Source of the DNA: Cystobacter fuscus DSM 2262
Lineage (GTDB): Bacteria > Myxococcota > Myxococcia > Myxococcales > Myxococcaceae
Direction of reading: 5' to 3'
Assembly (NCBI RefSeq): GCF_000335475.2
Contig: NZ_ANAH02000009.1
Span: 248,001-312,000 of the forward strand
DNA: 64,000 nucleotides
Positions 19,875 to 29,428 of this stretch are shown piece by piece. The notes beneath the pieces were generated by a model. The model was not told the DNA's origin and made no database searches. It was given only the letters and a program-made list of their open reading frames with translations. Position numbers and translations under genes: made by a program. The first letter of the stretch is position 1. Each line of letters starts with the position of its first letter.

Positions 19875-20278
19875 TCAGACCGCCGGTTTCACGGTGGCGA
19901 GCATGCGCCGCACCTCGCGCAGCAGGGCATCGGGCAGGCACGGCTTGGTGACGTACGAATCGCAGCCCGCGTCCTGGGCCTCGCGCGAGTGCCCGTCCAG
20001 CGCGTGCCCGGTGAGCGCCACCACGGGGATGGCCTTGGTGCGCGCGTCGCCCTTGAGCCGGCGCGTGGCCTCCCAGCCATCCATCACCGGCAGGGACAGG
20101 TCCATGAGGACGACGGCGGGCCGGAACTCCATGGCCTTCTCCACCGCCTCCAGCCCGTTGCGCGCCTCGATGACGCGGAAGCCGGAGAACTCCAGGTACT
20201 CGGCGTACATCTCCCGGGCATCCTGATAGTCATCCACGATGAGGATGAGCGGCGCGGACTCGTTGGCCATGGCTTGGG

Positions 20279-20282
<4 letters not shown>
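19875..20282 (-). CDS. Single-domain response regulator
   Basis: The 135-residue protein is a lone receiver domain. Acidic residues lie in ILIVDDYQD, the phospho-acceptor Asp in VVLMDLSLPVMDG, the switch Thr in VALTGHA and the conserved Lys in YVTKPC. There is no output domain. ATG 20282 overlaps the kinase stop (ATGA), so it is translationally coupled to the histidine kinase and is almost certainly its partner. A second Met (MANESAP) lies four codons in. Confidence 0.93.
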
Positions 20283-21592
<1,310 letters not shown>

Positions 21593-21814
21593 GACGTAAC
21601 GCTCCGGTGTCCGTGGGGTTCAGAGGTCTCGGGTGCGGATCATGGAGTCGAGTGACTCCATGGTAGTGTGTCCCCTCCACGTTCCGGCCAACGCCCGCCA
21701 GGCCCGGTTGTTGGGTCTTATACAAAAAAAGGCTTCAGTGGAGGACAGGCAGGCAGGCGCGCCCGGCTGCTCGTTCCCCCTACCAGCCCTCGGCCGAGTT
21801 CCTAGCCTTGGAAG

Positions 21815-23323
21815 ATGGTCGATGAGCGCGAGCATCAATCCTTGTGGACGGTGTCGGCTCCGGCGCGGCGGTATCCCCCGCTGCCGGGGGATCTCGAGGT
21901 GGACGTGGTGGTGGTGGGGGGAGGCCTGGCGGGGCTCACCACGGCCTGGCTGCTCAAGCAGGAGGGCAAGCGGGTCGCCGTGGTGGAGATGCACCGCATC
22001 TTGACGGGGCAGACAGGGCAGACGACGGCGCACCTCACGGAGCTGCTGGACGTCTCCTATGACACGCTGGCGTCGGACTTCGGGGAGAAGGGGGCGCGGT
22101 TGGCGGCCGAGTCCGTGCGTGCCTCCATCGAGAAGATCTCCAGCCTGGTGGAGCGGCTGGGCATCGCTTGTGATTTCCAGCGGTTGCCCGGCTACCGCTA
22201 CGCGGAAACGGAGGACGAGGCGCGGCAGCTCGAGCACGAGGCCTCCGCGGCCCGGCGGGCGGGGTTGCTGTGCTCGCTGACCCGGGACGTGCCGCTGCCC
22301 TATCCGGTGACGCTGGCGTTGCGGGTGGAGGATCAAGCGCAGTTCCACCCCCGCGCGTATCTCCAGGCGCTCGCGGAGCGGATCGTCGGGGAGGGCAGCC
22401 ACGTCTTCGAGGAGACACAGGTCACCGACATCCACGAAGGGGCGCCCTGCCGGGTGCAGACCACGCGCGGGGTGCTCCTGTGCCAGGAGGTGGTGGAGGC
22501 AACGACCACGCCCCTCAACCGCGTCCTGCTGCACACCAAGCTCATGCCCTACCGCTCCTATGCGCTGGCGGCGCGGCTCGAGGCCCCCCTGGCGCCGGGG
22601 CTCTATTACGACAGCAAGGACCCCTACCATTACATCCGCACCCAGCGCGTGGACGGCGCGGACTACGTCATCGTGGGAGGCGAGGACCACAAGGTGGGCG
22701 CCGAGGAGGACACGGCCCGCCGCTACCTGGCCCTGGAGGAGTACCTGCGGCAGCACTTCCCGGCGTCGCGGGTGGAGTACCGCTGGTCGGGCCAGATCAT
22801 CGAGCCGGTGGACGGGCTGGCGTACATCGGCCGCAACGGCGGCTCGCGCCACGTGTGGGTGGCCACGGGCTTCTCGGGGACGGGGATGACGTTCGGGACG
22901 CTGGCGGGGATGATCCTCTCGGATTTGATCCTCGGCCGGGACAACCGCTACGCCTCGCTCTATGACGCCACGCGGGTGAAGCCGGTGGCGGGGGCGAAGG
23001 ACTTCGTCCAGGAGAACGCGGAGGTGGCCTTCCACTTCGTGGCGGACCGGCTGGCGAGGCCGGACACGCACGACCTGTCCGACGTGCCGCCCGGCGAGGG
23101 CCGCATCGTGGAGGTGGAGGGCCGCAAGGTGGCCGTCTACCGGGAGGCGTCCGGCGGCGTCCACGCGCTCAGCCCGGTGTGCACCCACCTGGGGTGCCAT
23201 GTGCACTGGAACAACGCCGAGCGCTCGTGGGACTGCCCGTGCCATGGCGGCCGCTACAGCCCGACGGGCGAGGTGCTCAACGGCCCTCCGGTGAAGGGGC
23301 TCGCGTCGAAGAAGATCCGCTGA
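21815..23323 (+). CDS. FAD-dependent oxidoreductase with C-terminal Rieske domain
   Basis: This is a 502-residue fusion. The N-terminal DAO-type FAD domain has VVVVGGGLAGLTTAWLL at about residue 31 and the ATGFSGTGMTFGTLAG C-terminal FAD block. The last ~90 residues form a Rieske [2Fe-2S] domain with the ligand pairs CTHLGCH and CPCHGGRY. Enzymes of this layout move electrons from an organic substrate to the Rieske cluster; the physiological substrate is unknown. The start ATG 21815 lies within a GAAG context. It precedes the glycosylase gene by 14 bases, so they may be co-transcribed. Confidence 0.92.
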   Translation: MVDEREHQSLWTVSAPARRYPPLPGDLEVDVVVVGGGLAGLTTAWLLKQEGKRVAVVEMHRILTGQTGQTTAHLTELLDVSYDTLASDFGEKGARLAAESVRASIEKISSLVERLGIACDFQRLPGYRYAETEDEARQLEHEASAARRAGLLCSLTRDVPLPYPVTLALRVEDQAQFHPRAYLQALAERIVGEGSHVFEETQVTDIHEGAPCRVQTTRGVLLCQEVVEATTTPLNRVLLHTKLMPYRSYALAARLEAPLAPGLYYDSKDPYHYIRTQRVDGADYVIVGGEDHKVGAEEDTARRYLALEEYLRQHFPASRVEYRWSGQIIEPVDGLAYIGRNGGSRHVWVATGFSGTGMTFGTLAGMILSDLILGRDNRYASLYDATRVKPVAGAKDFVQENAEVAFHFVADRLARPDTHDLSDVPPGEGRIVEVEGRKVAVYREASGGVHALSPVCTHLGCHVHWNNAERSWDCPCHGGRYSPTGEVLNGPPVKGLASKKIR

Positions 23324-23337
23324 GACGATGCGCGCCC

Positions 23338-24036
23338 ATGCCCGCCTCTTCCCGCGCCGCTCCCGCGAGCGACTCCGTACCCGCGCCCGACAGCCTCCTG
23401 CCCGAGGGCTTCACGCCCGCCGCCCGCCGCGCCCTGGCCCGGGCGGATCCCCTCCTCGGCGCGTTGATGAAGCAGGTGGGGCCGTTGCGGCTGGAGGTGG
23501 AGGCGCTGCACAACCCCTTCGTGGCGCTGGCGCGCTCCATCGCCTACCAGCAGCTCACGGGCAAGGCGGCGGCCACCATCTTCGGCCGGGTGTGCGAGCG
23601 CGTGGGCCAGGGCGCGCGCTTCACGCCGGAGGCGGTGCTGGCCGTGCCGGTGGAGGACTTGCGCGCGGCGGGACTGTCCGGGGCGAAGGCGGCGGCGATG
23701 AGGGATCTGGCGCTCAAGGCCCGGGAAGGGGAGGTGCCCACGCTGGTGCGGGCCCGGCGCATGAGCGATGCCGCGCTGGTGGAGCACCTGACGAAGGTGC
23801 GGGGCATCGGACAGTGGACGGTGGAGATGATGCTCATCTTCCGGCTGGGCCGACCGGACGTGCTGCCCGTGGATGACTACGGGGTGCGCAAGGGCTTCAT
23901 GCGCACCTATGGGCTAGCGGAGATGCCCCGGGCCCGGGAACTGTTGGCCCATGGGGAGCGCTGGAGGCCGTGGCGCTCGGTGGCGAGCTGGTACATGTGG
24001 CGGGCGCTCGAACTGCCGAAGAACCCGGCCCCCTGA
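23338..24036 (+). CDS. DNA-3-methyladenine glycosylase II (AlkA-like)
   Basis: This is a 232-residue HhH-GPD glycosylase. The helix-hairpin-helix segment VRGIGQWTVEMMLIF is followed by VDDYGVRKG with the catalytic Asp. The family flips and removes alkylated bases to start base-excision repair. It lacks the N-terminal AraC/Ada or TATA-fold part found in some AlkA proteins and matches the short bacterial form. It converges on the MYXO-CTERM gene with a 12-base gap. The start ATG 23338 is chosen for length and position just after the upstream stop. Confidence 0.9.
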   Translation: MPASSRAAPASDSVPAPDSLLPEGFTPAARRALARADPLLGALMKQVGPLRLEVEALHNPFVALARSIAYQQLTGKAAATIFGRVCERVGQGARFTPEAVLAVPVEDLRAAGLSGAKAAAMRDLALKAREGEVPTLVRARRMSDAALVEHLTKVRGIGQWTVEMMLIFRLGRPDVLPVDDYGVRKGFMRTYGLAEMPRARELLAHGERWRPWRSVASWYMWRALELPKNPAP

Positions 24037-24048
24037 AGCGCTCGGCGC

Positions 24049-24657
24049 CTAGCCCTGACGGCGGCGCAGGCGCGTCAGCGTGGCCGCCGCGAGCGCGAAG
24101 ACCAGCATGGGCGAGCCACCCGTGGCCGAGCAGCCGCCCTTTTCGTCGTCCGGCTCGGTGGGCGTCGTTCCCCCGGAGACCGTCACGTTCAGTGTCGTGG
24201 TGGCGCTGCGGTCGCCCGAGCTGTCGTAGTTCTTGTTGGCCGAGTTGCCCGCGCCGAAGATCTTGACGCTTCCGCTGGCGGGGGCGACCAGGGAGAAGTC
24301 GAAGCGCAGCTCGCCATTGGTGAAGGACTTGAGCCCGTTGTGGGTGATCTCCTTGCCGATCTTCTGGCTCCCCTCGCCCGCCTGGAGGACCGCCGCCGCG
24401 TTGTCCACGGCGATGTTCATGCCGCCCACGTTCGCGGCGCCGCCCTTGATGATGAGCGTGTACTGGCCCGTGGCGCTGGGCGCGAGCGTCGCGGGTCCGG
24501 AGATTTCCACCGTGGGCGCGGAGCCGCCCGAGTGGCAGGTGTTGCACGTCGCTCCGTCCTTGCCCGATTGGCCGGTGATGCCCGAGCTGTTGGCGAGGGC
24601 CGACGTCGAGATCAGGCAAGCGGAGATCACACCCACGGTACCGAGAGAAGCGCGCAT
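24049..24657 (-). CDS. MYXO-CTERM surface protein with a CxxCH motif
   Basis: The protein has 202 residues. A signal peptide (to about residue 22) is followed by a heme-type CNTCHSGG motif, then an immunoglobulin-like beta domain (about 45-160) resembling choice-of-anchor V/Reeler-type domains. After a Thr/Pro/Glu/Asp linker comes a C-terminal GGCSATGG, a hydrophobic helix and an RLRRRQG tail. That tail matches the MYXO-CTERM sorting signal, whose Cys is thought to be lipidated for cell-surface display. The CxxCH could bind a c-type heme. It is divergent from the lycopene-cyclase gene. Confidence 0.82.
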   Translation of the reverse strand: MRASLGTVGVISACLISTSALANSSGITGQSGKDGATCNTCHSGGSAPTVEISGPATLAPSATGQYTLIIKGGAANVGGMNIAVDNAAAVLQAGEGSQKIGKEITHNGLKSFTNGELRFDFSLVAPASGSVKIFGAGNSANKNYDSSGDRSATTTLNVTVSGGTTPTEPDDEKGGCSATGGSPMLVFALAAATLTRLRRRQG

Positions 24658-24822
24658 TCAACCTCCAAGAGGGGGGGGACTGTGCTGATGGAGACTCTCT
24701 TCGTAGCCCGGTTCGCGCCTCTGGGGAATGTCACGATTCAGCGATGGGTCGAATCTCCGGAGGGCGGGGCGCGGCGGGAGGTTGACGGGCGGGTGGGGCG
24801 CCGTTCCACCGCAGTGGAGTGT

Positions 24823-24839
24823 CACTCGAAGAACGAGTG
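24823..24839. promoter_or_regulatory. Candidate operator upstream of the carotenoid pair
   Basis: CACTCG at 24823-24828 and CGAGTG at 24834-24839 form a perfect inverted repeat with a 5-base spacer. It lies in the 284-base divergent region, about 100 bases before the CruA-like start. A TTGACG that could be a -35 box is at 24782. Function is inferred only from position and symmetry. Confidence 0.35.
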
Positions 24840-24941
24840 TTCCCGGCGGGCTCATACCAAGCGTCCGGTAGTGTTCCCGCGCGTGACCTGGTGCGGATGG
24901 GCGGTGCGGCATCTGGTGCAGTGTCCCAGCGGGGGAGCACG

Positions 24942-26393
24942 ATGCGACTGGAGACACTCAAGGCCCGGGTCCGCGATGCGGGAGGGCCCGAACTGCTCGA
25001 GCGGTTGGAGTGGCTCGATGCACAGGGGACCCGGCCACCCACCGCGCCCCGTCTGGTCGGCAGGCCGGACGCGAGGCGGCGCCCGGACTTCGACGTCGTG
25101 CTCGCGGGTGGAGGGCTGTCGCTCCTGTACGCGCCCGTGCTGGCCGGCTTCGGCCTGAAGGTCGGCGTGTTCGAGCGGGCCCGGGCGGCGGCGGTGCATC
25201 GCGAGTGGAACATCAGCGGCTCGGAGCTGGCGCCCCTCACGGCCAGTGGCCTCTTCACGCCGCCGGAGGTGGAGTCCCTCATCGTCGCCCGCTACGAGCG
25301 CGGCGTGTGCCGCTGGCATGGCGGAGGCGAGTACCCGGTGCGGGGCGTGCTCGATCACTCCATCGACGCGGGCCGGTTCCTCTCCGAGGTGCGCCGCCGC
25401 GCCGAGCTGCGCGGCGTGTCCTTCCACGACGGCCAGACCCTGGTGGGCCTGCGCGAGGGCCCCCACTGCGTGCGCCTGTTGTTCGAGCGCGCCGGGGGCG
25501 GATGGAGCGACGTGACGGCGCGCGTGGTGCTCGATGCGCGGGGCTCTTCCAGTCCCCATGCGACGGGGGATCTGATCTGCCCCACGGTGGGCGGGGTGCT
25601 CTCCGGGTTGAAGCAGGGCCGTGCTCCGGACGAGGTGGATCCCCGGGTGGGCGACATCCTGGTGACGACCGAGGGCGTGGACGGGGGACGCCAGTACATC
25701 TGGGAAGGCTTTCCCGGACGCGCGGGCGAGACCACGGTCTACCTCTTCTATTACGCGCGGGCGCGCCGGAGCCGGGAACATGGGCTGCTGCCGCTCTATG
25801 GGCGGTTCTTCGAGCGGCTCGGTCGCTACAAGCGGGGCGAGCCGCGCCTGCTCCGGCCGACGTTCGGCTATATCCCGGGCTGGTCGCGGTTGACTCCCGC
25901 CCCGAGGGCGCCGGAGCGCCGGGTGGTGCTGGTGGGGGACGCGGCCGCGCGCCACTCGCCCCTCACCTATTGTGGCTTCGGCGGGATGATGCGCTCGTTC
26001 CTCCCCGGCTCCAGGGCGCTCGCGGAGGCGCTCGCGCGAGAGCGCTTTCCTCCCGGCCCCATCGTCCATGACACACCCCTGCATTGCGTGACGGGGTTGC
26101 TGGCGCTCTCCATGGCCATTCCCTCGCGTGCTCCGGAGCGCCGCGACGAGGTGAATCAATTGCTGGATACGGCCTTCGCCGTCCTCCACTCGCTGGGCAA
26201 CGATTCCTACGCGGCCCTGCTCAAGGATCAGCTGGAGGGGCGCGACTTCGCGCGGTTCCTCGGGGGGATCGTGCGGCGGCGGCCCCAGGTGATCCGGGAG
26301 CTGCGCACGCTCGCGCATACCGGTCCGTTCGCGCTCGCCCGCTGGCTGGAGGGGTTCTCCCGCCTGTTGCTCAACCCGTTCCTCGCACCCTGA
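24942..26393 (+). CDS. CruA-like lycopene cyclase (FAD-dependent)
   Basis: This is a 483-residue flavoprotein. The dinucleotide fold VVLAGGGLSLLYAPVLA starts at about residue 48 and is followed by FERARAAAVHREWNISGSEL, which resembles the QEWNIS signature of CruA/CruP lycopene cyclases. A second flavin motif VVLVGDAAARHSPLTYCGFG is at about residue 330. CruA enzymes close both ends of lycopene to make beta- or gamma-carotene. The start ATG 24942 has GGGGGAG just upstream. The CrtU-like gene follows 15 bases after the stop, which strengthens a carotenoid role. A geranylgeranyl-reductase-type enzyme is the main alternative. Confidence 0.68.
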   Translation: MRLETLKARVRDAGGPELLERLEWLDAQGTRPPTAPRLVGRPDARRRPDFDVVLAGGGLSLLYAPVLAGFGLKVGVFERARAAAVHREWNISGSELAPLTASGLFTPPEVESLIVARYERGVCRWHGGGEYPVRGVLDHSIDAGRFLSEVRRRAELRGVSFHDGQTLVGLREGPHCVRLLFERAGGGWSDVTARVVLDARGSSSPHATGDLICPTVGGVLSGLKQGRAPDEVDPRVGDILVTTEGVDGGRQYIWEGFPGRAGETTVYLFYYARARRSREHGLLPLYGRFFERLGRYKRGEPRLLRPTFGYIPGWSRLTPAPRAPERRVVLVGDAAARHSPLTYCGFGGMMRSFLPGSRALAEALARERFPPGPIVHDTPLHCVTGLLALSMAIPSRAPERRDEVNQLLDTAFAVLHSLGNDSYAALLKDQLEGRDFARFLGGIVRRRPQVIRELRTLAHTGPFALARWLEGFSRLLLNPFLAP

Positions 26394-26408
26394 TGGGAGG
26401 TGGGCCCC

Positions 26409-27953
26409 ATGCGCCTGCCATTCGAGTGGTCGAAGCTCTCCATTCCCCGGTTGTCTCCCGAGAAGCTCCCGCCCGCGCGTCTGGCTCTCCGGTCGAGCGC
26501 TCCCGGGGGCGTCACCACGGCGGTGGTGGGCGGGGGGCTCGCGGGCCTGGCGGCCGCCACGGTGCTCGCCGAGCGCGGTGTCTCCGTCACGGTCATCGAG
26601 CGGGAGCCGTACCTGGGCGGCCGGGTCGGAGGCTGGCGGGAGCGGCTGGCGGATGGCGAGCCGTTCGACATGGAGCGCGGCTTCCATGCCTTCTTCCGGC
26701 AGTACTACAACCTGCGCGCGTTGTTGCGCCGGGTGGATCCCCGCGCGGAGCGCCTGCTCGCGCTGGACGACTATCCCTTGCTGGGCCCGGAGGGGCGCCG
26801 GGAGTCCTTCTCGGGCCTTCCCGCGCGGCCTCCCTTCAACCTGGTGGGGCTCGTGGCCCGCACGCCGTCGCTGCGGCTCAAGGACCTGCTCCACCTCGAG
26901 ACGCGCTCGGGCCTGGCGATGCTCACGTTCGACATGGAGCGCACGTACGCCCGGTTCGATCACCGCAACGCGCGCGAGTTCCTGGACTCGCTCCGCTTTC
27001 CGCCCCATGCGCGGCGCATGCTGTTCAATGTCTTCGCGCACTCCTTCTTCAACCCGGAAGAGGAGATGTCGGCGGCCGAGCTGTTGATGATGTTCCACTT
27101 CTACTTCATGGGGAATCCGGAGGGCCTCGTCTTCGACGTGCTCGATCAGCCCTTCTCGCTGGCGCTGTGGCATCCGCTGCGCCGCTACCTGGAGTCGCTG
27201 CGGGTGGACTTCCGGCTGTCCCAGTCGGTCACCGCGGTGGAGCCCCGGGTGGATGGGAAGTTCCGGTTGCAGGTGGAGGGGCAGGAGCCGCTCGCCGCGG
27301 ACGCGGTGGTGCTCGCCACGCCGGTGCCCGCGCTCCAGCGGATCGTGGCCCGGTCACCGGAGCTGCTCGATCGCGCGTGGCGCGCGCGGGTGGAGGGGCT
27401 GGCGTTGACGTCGCCGTTCGCGGTGTGGCGGCTGTGGTTGGACCGACCGGCGCGGCCCGGGCGTGCGCCGTTCGCGGGGACGACGGGGGTGGGGATGATC
27501 GACAACATTTCGCTCTATCACCTGTTCGAGAGCGAGAGCCGGGACTGGGCGGCGCGCACGGGGGGCGCGGTGGTCGAGCTGCATGCCTACGGCCTGCCCC
27601 GAGGGGTGGACGATGCGGAGGTCCGGAGGGACCTGCTGGCCGGCCTGCACGCGTTCTACCCGGAGTTCCGCGACGCGCGGGTGCTGGAGGAGCGCTTGCT
27701 GTGGCGTCAGGACTGTCCGGCGTTCGCGCCGGGCTCCTTCGCCTCGCGGCCGGGGCCGGAGACGCCCTCGTCCCGGGTGGCGCTGGCGGGGGACTTCACG
27801 CGTCTGCCCATTCCCACGGCGTTGATGGAGCGGGCGGCCACCTCGGGCTTCCTGGCGGCCAATCACCTGCTCGCGGGCTGGGACGTCCAGGGCGAGGACA
27901 TCTGGTCCGTTCCGCGGCGGGGCCTGCTGGCCGGGGTGCCGCTGCTGGACTGA
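26409..27953 (+). CDS. crtU: CrtU-like carotenoid ring desaturase/methyltransferase
   Basis: This is a 514-residue FAD amine-oxidase-fold protein. It has a flavin motif (VVGGGLAGLAAATVLAERG at about residue 38) and, after GGRVGGW, the segment ERGFHAFFRQYYNLRALLRR. That segment is typical of CrtU, the enzyme that aromatises beta-rings to phi-rings (isorenieratene pathway). A C-terminal ALAGDFTRLPIPTALMERA completes the FAD site. ATG 26409 has GGGAGG eight bases upstream. It is co-oriented with and adjacent to the CruA-like cyclase, so the pair could make aromatic carotenoids from lycopene. It might instead act as another carotenoid desaturase. Confidence 0.68.
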   Translation: MRLPFEWSKLSIPRLSPEKLPPARLALRSSAPGGVTTAVVGGGLAGLAAATVLAERGVSVTVIEREPYLGGRVGGWRERLADGEPFDMERGFHAFFRQYYNLRALLRRVDPRAERLLALDDYPLLGPEGRRESFSGLPARPPFNLVGLVARTPSLRLKDLLHLETRSGLAMLTFDMERTYARFDHRNAREFLDSLRFPPHARRMLFNVFAHSFFNPEEEMSAAELLMMFHFYFMGNPEGLVFDVLDQPFSLALWHPLRRYLESLRVDFRLSQSVTAVEPRVDGKFRLQVEGQEPLAADAVVLATPVPALQRIVARSPELLDRAWRARVEGLALTSPFAVWRLWLDRPARPGRAPFAGTTGVGMIDNISLYHLFESESRDWAARTGGAVVELHAYGLPRGVDDAEVRRDLLAGLHAFYPEFRDARVLEERLLWRQDCPAFAPGSFASRPGPETPSSRVALAGDFTRLPIPTALMERAATSGFLAANHLLAGWDVQGEDIWSVPRRGLLAGVPLLD

Positions 27954-27963
27954 GGGGCGGGAG

Positions 27964-27992
27964 GCGCCTGCCCCCTCTCAGGGAGCAGGCGC
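27964..27992. terminator. Bidirectional terminator hairpin
   Basis: GCGCCTGC (27964-27971) pairs perfectly with GCAGGCGC (27985-27992), and an inner CCC/GGG extends the stem. It sits between the convergent carotenoid gene and the EGF-repeat gene, so it can end both transcripts. Confidence 0.7.
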
Positions 27993-28006
27993 GGACTCAC
28001 CGGGGT

Positions 28007-29221
28007 TCAGGGATAGGTGATGGACGTCACGTAGCCGGCCGTGGTCGGGCTACACGCTCTTGGGTACGTGTAGGCGCTGCTCTCGTACGACCTCGGGAAC
28101 GTCTGGGGAGCCTTGCCTGACTTGCGCACCGTGATGGAGGCGGTGACGGGCGAGTCGGGGCTGGGTGAGGGATTGAAATCCGCGGTCTCGAAGCAGACGT
28201 GATAGGTGCCGCTGGGAGGAGTCTTGCCCGAGGCCCAGAAGATGTTCTCCGGTCCCTGGCCCGTGTAGTCATCCTGATCCTTCTGGCCACCGTCCGTGCC
28301 CGGGTTCGGGCCCATGTTGTCGGACGAGATCAGCTTGCCAGTGGGCGTGGTGACCATCAGGTCCCCATCACCCGGGCGGCCCCACGTCGCGCTGATCTGG
28401 AGGCTGCCACCGCCGCCCACACAGCTCGACCCCACACAGGACTGACCCTCGCCGCAGGCCTTGCCGCAGCCTCCGCAGTGGGCCGCATCAGAAGTCGTAT
28501 TCACACAAGCGTTTCCACAGGCCGTCCTGGGGGCCTCGCAGGTGCAGGTGTAGCTGCCCGGGGTGTTGGTGCACGTCTGCGCGGAGGCGCAGGTTGTCGG
28601 CTCGGTGCACTCGTCGATGTCGGTGCACGTGGAGCCATCGCCCGTGTAGCCCGCATTGCACGCACAGGTGAATCCACCCGTCGTGTTGGTGCAGGTGGCA
28701 TGGGCATCGCAGGTGTCCGTGTTGCTGGCGCACTCGTCGACGTCGGTGCACGTGGTGCCATCGCCCGAGTACCCCGCCTCGCAGGCACAGGTGAATCCAC
28801 CCGGCGTGTTGGTGCAGGTGGCATGGGCATCGCAGTTGTCCGTGTTGCTTGCGCACTCGTCGATGTCCGCGCACATGGTGCCATCGCCCGAGTAGCCGGA
28901 CTTGCAGGTGCAGACGGCGCTTCCGGACGTCTCGGTACAGAGGGCATTGGCATCGCATTTCACCGAGCCGTCGGCACATGAACCCGTCTGCCGGGTACAG
29001 CGGCTCGGCGCACCCGTGCACTGCCATCCCCGCTCCACCTGGCAGGCTCCGTCACACCCATCGCCCCCGGCTTGCTGGCCATCGTCACAGCTCTCCTGCT
29101 GCTGGACGACGCCGTCGCCACATCCTCCAGCGGAGGGATTTTCACCGGTGGTGGGACCACACCCGGCCGCTCCCAACACGAGCCCGAGAACACATACGAA
29201 ACGCCGCACTGCATCAGTCAT
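28007..29221 (-). CDS. EGF-repeat lipoprotein with DUF4215-type domain
   Basis: This is a 404-residue lipoprotein (lipobox GAAGC). A myxococcal cysteine-rich repeat (CGDGVVQQQESCDDG to GWQC) is followed by four EGF-like modules, three of them of the calcium-binding type (DIDECASN, DVDECASN, DIDECTEP). Next comes a short Cys-rich motif (CGGCGKAC), then a C-terminal beta domain of about 130 residues resembling YfaP/DUF2135-like domains. Such proteins are surface-exposed and mediate adhesion or calcium binding; no enzyme motif is seen. ATG 29221 has AAGGAG upstream. The reverse-strand frame stays open for a further ~3.2 kb, but that part only shadows the rightward FG-GAP gene. Confidence 0.85.
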   Translation of the reverse strand: MTDAVRRFVCVLGLVLGAAGCGPTTGENPSAGGCGDGVVQQQESCDDGQQAGGDGCDGACQVERGWQCTGAPSRCTRQTGSCADGSVKCDANALCTETSGSAVCTCKSGYSGDGTMCADIDECASNTDNCDAHATCTNTPGGFTCACEAGYSGDGTTCTDVDECASNTDTCDAHATCTNTTGGFTCACNAGYTGDGSTCTDIDECTEPTTCASAQTCTNTPGSYTCTCEAPRTACGNACVNTTSDAAHCGGCGKACGEGQSCVGSSCVGGGGSLQISATWGRPGDGDLMVTTPTGKLISSDNMGPNPGTDGGQKDQDDYTGQGPENIFWASGKTPPSGTYHVCFETADFNPSPSPDSPVTASITVRKSGKAPQTFPRSYESSAYTYPRACSPTTAGYVTSITYP

Positions 29222-29428
29222 GGGGAATCGCTCCTTGAGTGTCGCGCATCCTGCAAGCGACCTGCCCCGCTGTCTGCTCTCTTGATGCCGAATCCCACGA
29301 GGCACCCCGGACGCTCCGGGGGTGGGTCCGGTGGAGGGCGAGGCGCACTCGCCTCGCACGTTAGACTCTCCAGGCGATGGACGGCCGGTGATGGCCGGGT
29401 CCTGCGTGAGGCTGGAGGAGACAACGGC

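Noticed and set aside
24852-27173. 773-codon reverse-strand open frame
   Set aside because: It overlaps both carotenoid genes, is rich in Arg/His/Gln and has no recognisable motif.
28600-28900. Direct repeats of about 120 bases
   Set aside because: They encode consecutive EGF-like modules; there are no spacers, so it is not a CRISPR array.
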